From: Cordylochernes scorpioides
Lineage: Eukaryota > Arthropoda > Arachnida > Pseudoscorpiones > Chernetidae
Length of the DNA: 64,000 bases
NCBI GenBank assembly: GCA_030710605.1
Contig: CP092865.1
Location: forward strand, 143,577,081-143,641,080
Direction of reading: 5' to 3'
Shown: positions 63,941 to 64,000 of the stretch, piece after piece
Layout: each line of letters starts with the position of its first letter
Numbering within the stretch: the stretch's first letter is position 1
Translations under genes and position numbers: made by a program
Notes under the pieces: generated by a model
The model's input: the letters and a program-made list of their open reading frames with translations, nothing else
Told to the model about the DNA's origin: nothing
Databases searched by the model: none

Positions 63941-64000
63941 GATAAAGCACAATTTGGATTATAGATTATAACTACAAGAAAATAAGACCAAATTCAAATA
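63930..64000 (+). repeat. Dispersed repeat R copy, cut by the window end
   Basis: AAAGCACAATTTGGATTATAGATTATAA ... AAAATAAGACCAAATTC matches 62135-62185. Confidence 0.6.

Noticed and set aside
1-64000. CRISPR arrays, tRNA or rRNA genes, bacterial features
   Set aside because: No cloverleaf, rRNA core or spaced palindromic array was found. Tandem arrays here are contiguous satellites or minisatellites.

Overview
This is a gene-poor, AT-rich animal nuclear DNA window, most likely from an arthropod. The evidence is a mixture of Ty3/gypsy, Pao/BEL and copia LTR elements, mariner and pogo/Tigger-type DNA elements, R1/LOA/I-like non-LTR fragments, arthropod-style core promoters in the LTRs, and C2H2 zinc-finger genes of the YCDYET type. 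The exact lineage cannot be set from sequence alone. There are no bacterial operons, tRNA or rRNA genes, or CRISPR arrays. The only two intact host-type genes are paralogous zinc-finger genes at 29079-29861 and 49079-49861.

Layout. 1-9.6 kb: a solo LTR (469-1153), then a nearly intact Ty3/gypsy element (Gypsy-A, 1363-9605) with two almost identical LTRs, gag, and an uninterrupted pol. 9.6-18.7 kb: mostly unassigned DNA with degenerate short repeats and the tail of another gypsy pol. 18.7-20.9 kb: a (CA)n tract, a ~180-bp satellite array and a 412-bp tandem duplication. 20.9-27.8 kb: copies of a dispersed repeat (family X), a copia remnant with its LTR, and a 31-bp minisatellite inside what may be a minus-strand LTR.

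28.2-35.1 kb and 48.3-64 kb: two collinear copies of one ancestral block. Each holds a zinc-finger gene, decayed extra fingers, shared intergenic DNA and a decayed Tc1/mariner-type transposase. Comparing the copies gives filled and empty sites for a mariner, a Tigger-like element, several MITEs, solo LTRs and a Pao element. Between the blocks (36-48 kb) lie a non-LTR fragment flanked by 20-bp minisatellites, a heavily rearranged gypsy relic (Gypsy-C) and a young but frameshifted gypsy (Gypsy-B, 43548-47950).

Three observations stand out. First, the Pao/BEL element at 56161-61614 (minus strand) keeps LTRs, PBS, PPT, gag, protease and RNase H, but its reverse-transcriptase core and its integrase core are each replaced by about 270 codons of open, low-complexity sequence (Ser/Pro-rich and acidic). 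Second, a long inverted repeat at 30186-30640 carries a good hammerhead-ribozyme candidate on the minus strand (30330-30371). Third, the gag/pol junction of Gypsy-A has a UUU-CGU-UGA sequence that looks like a +1 recoding site.
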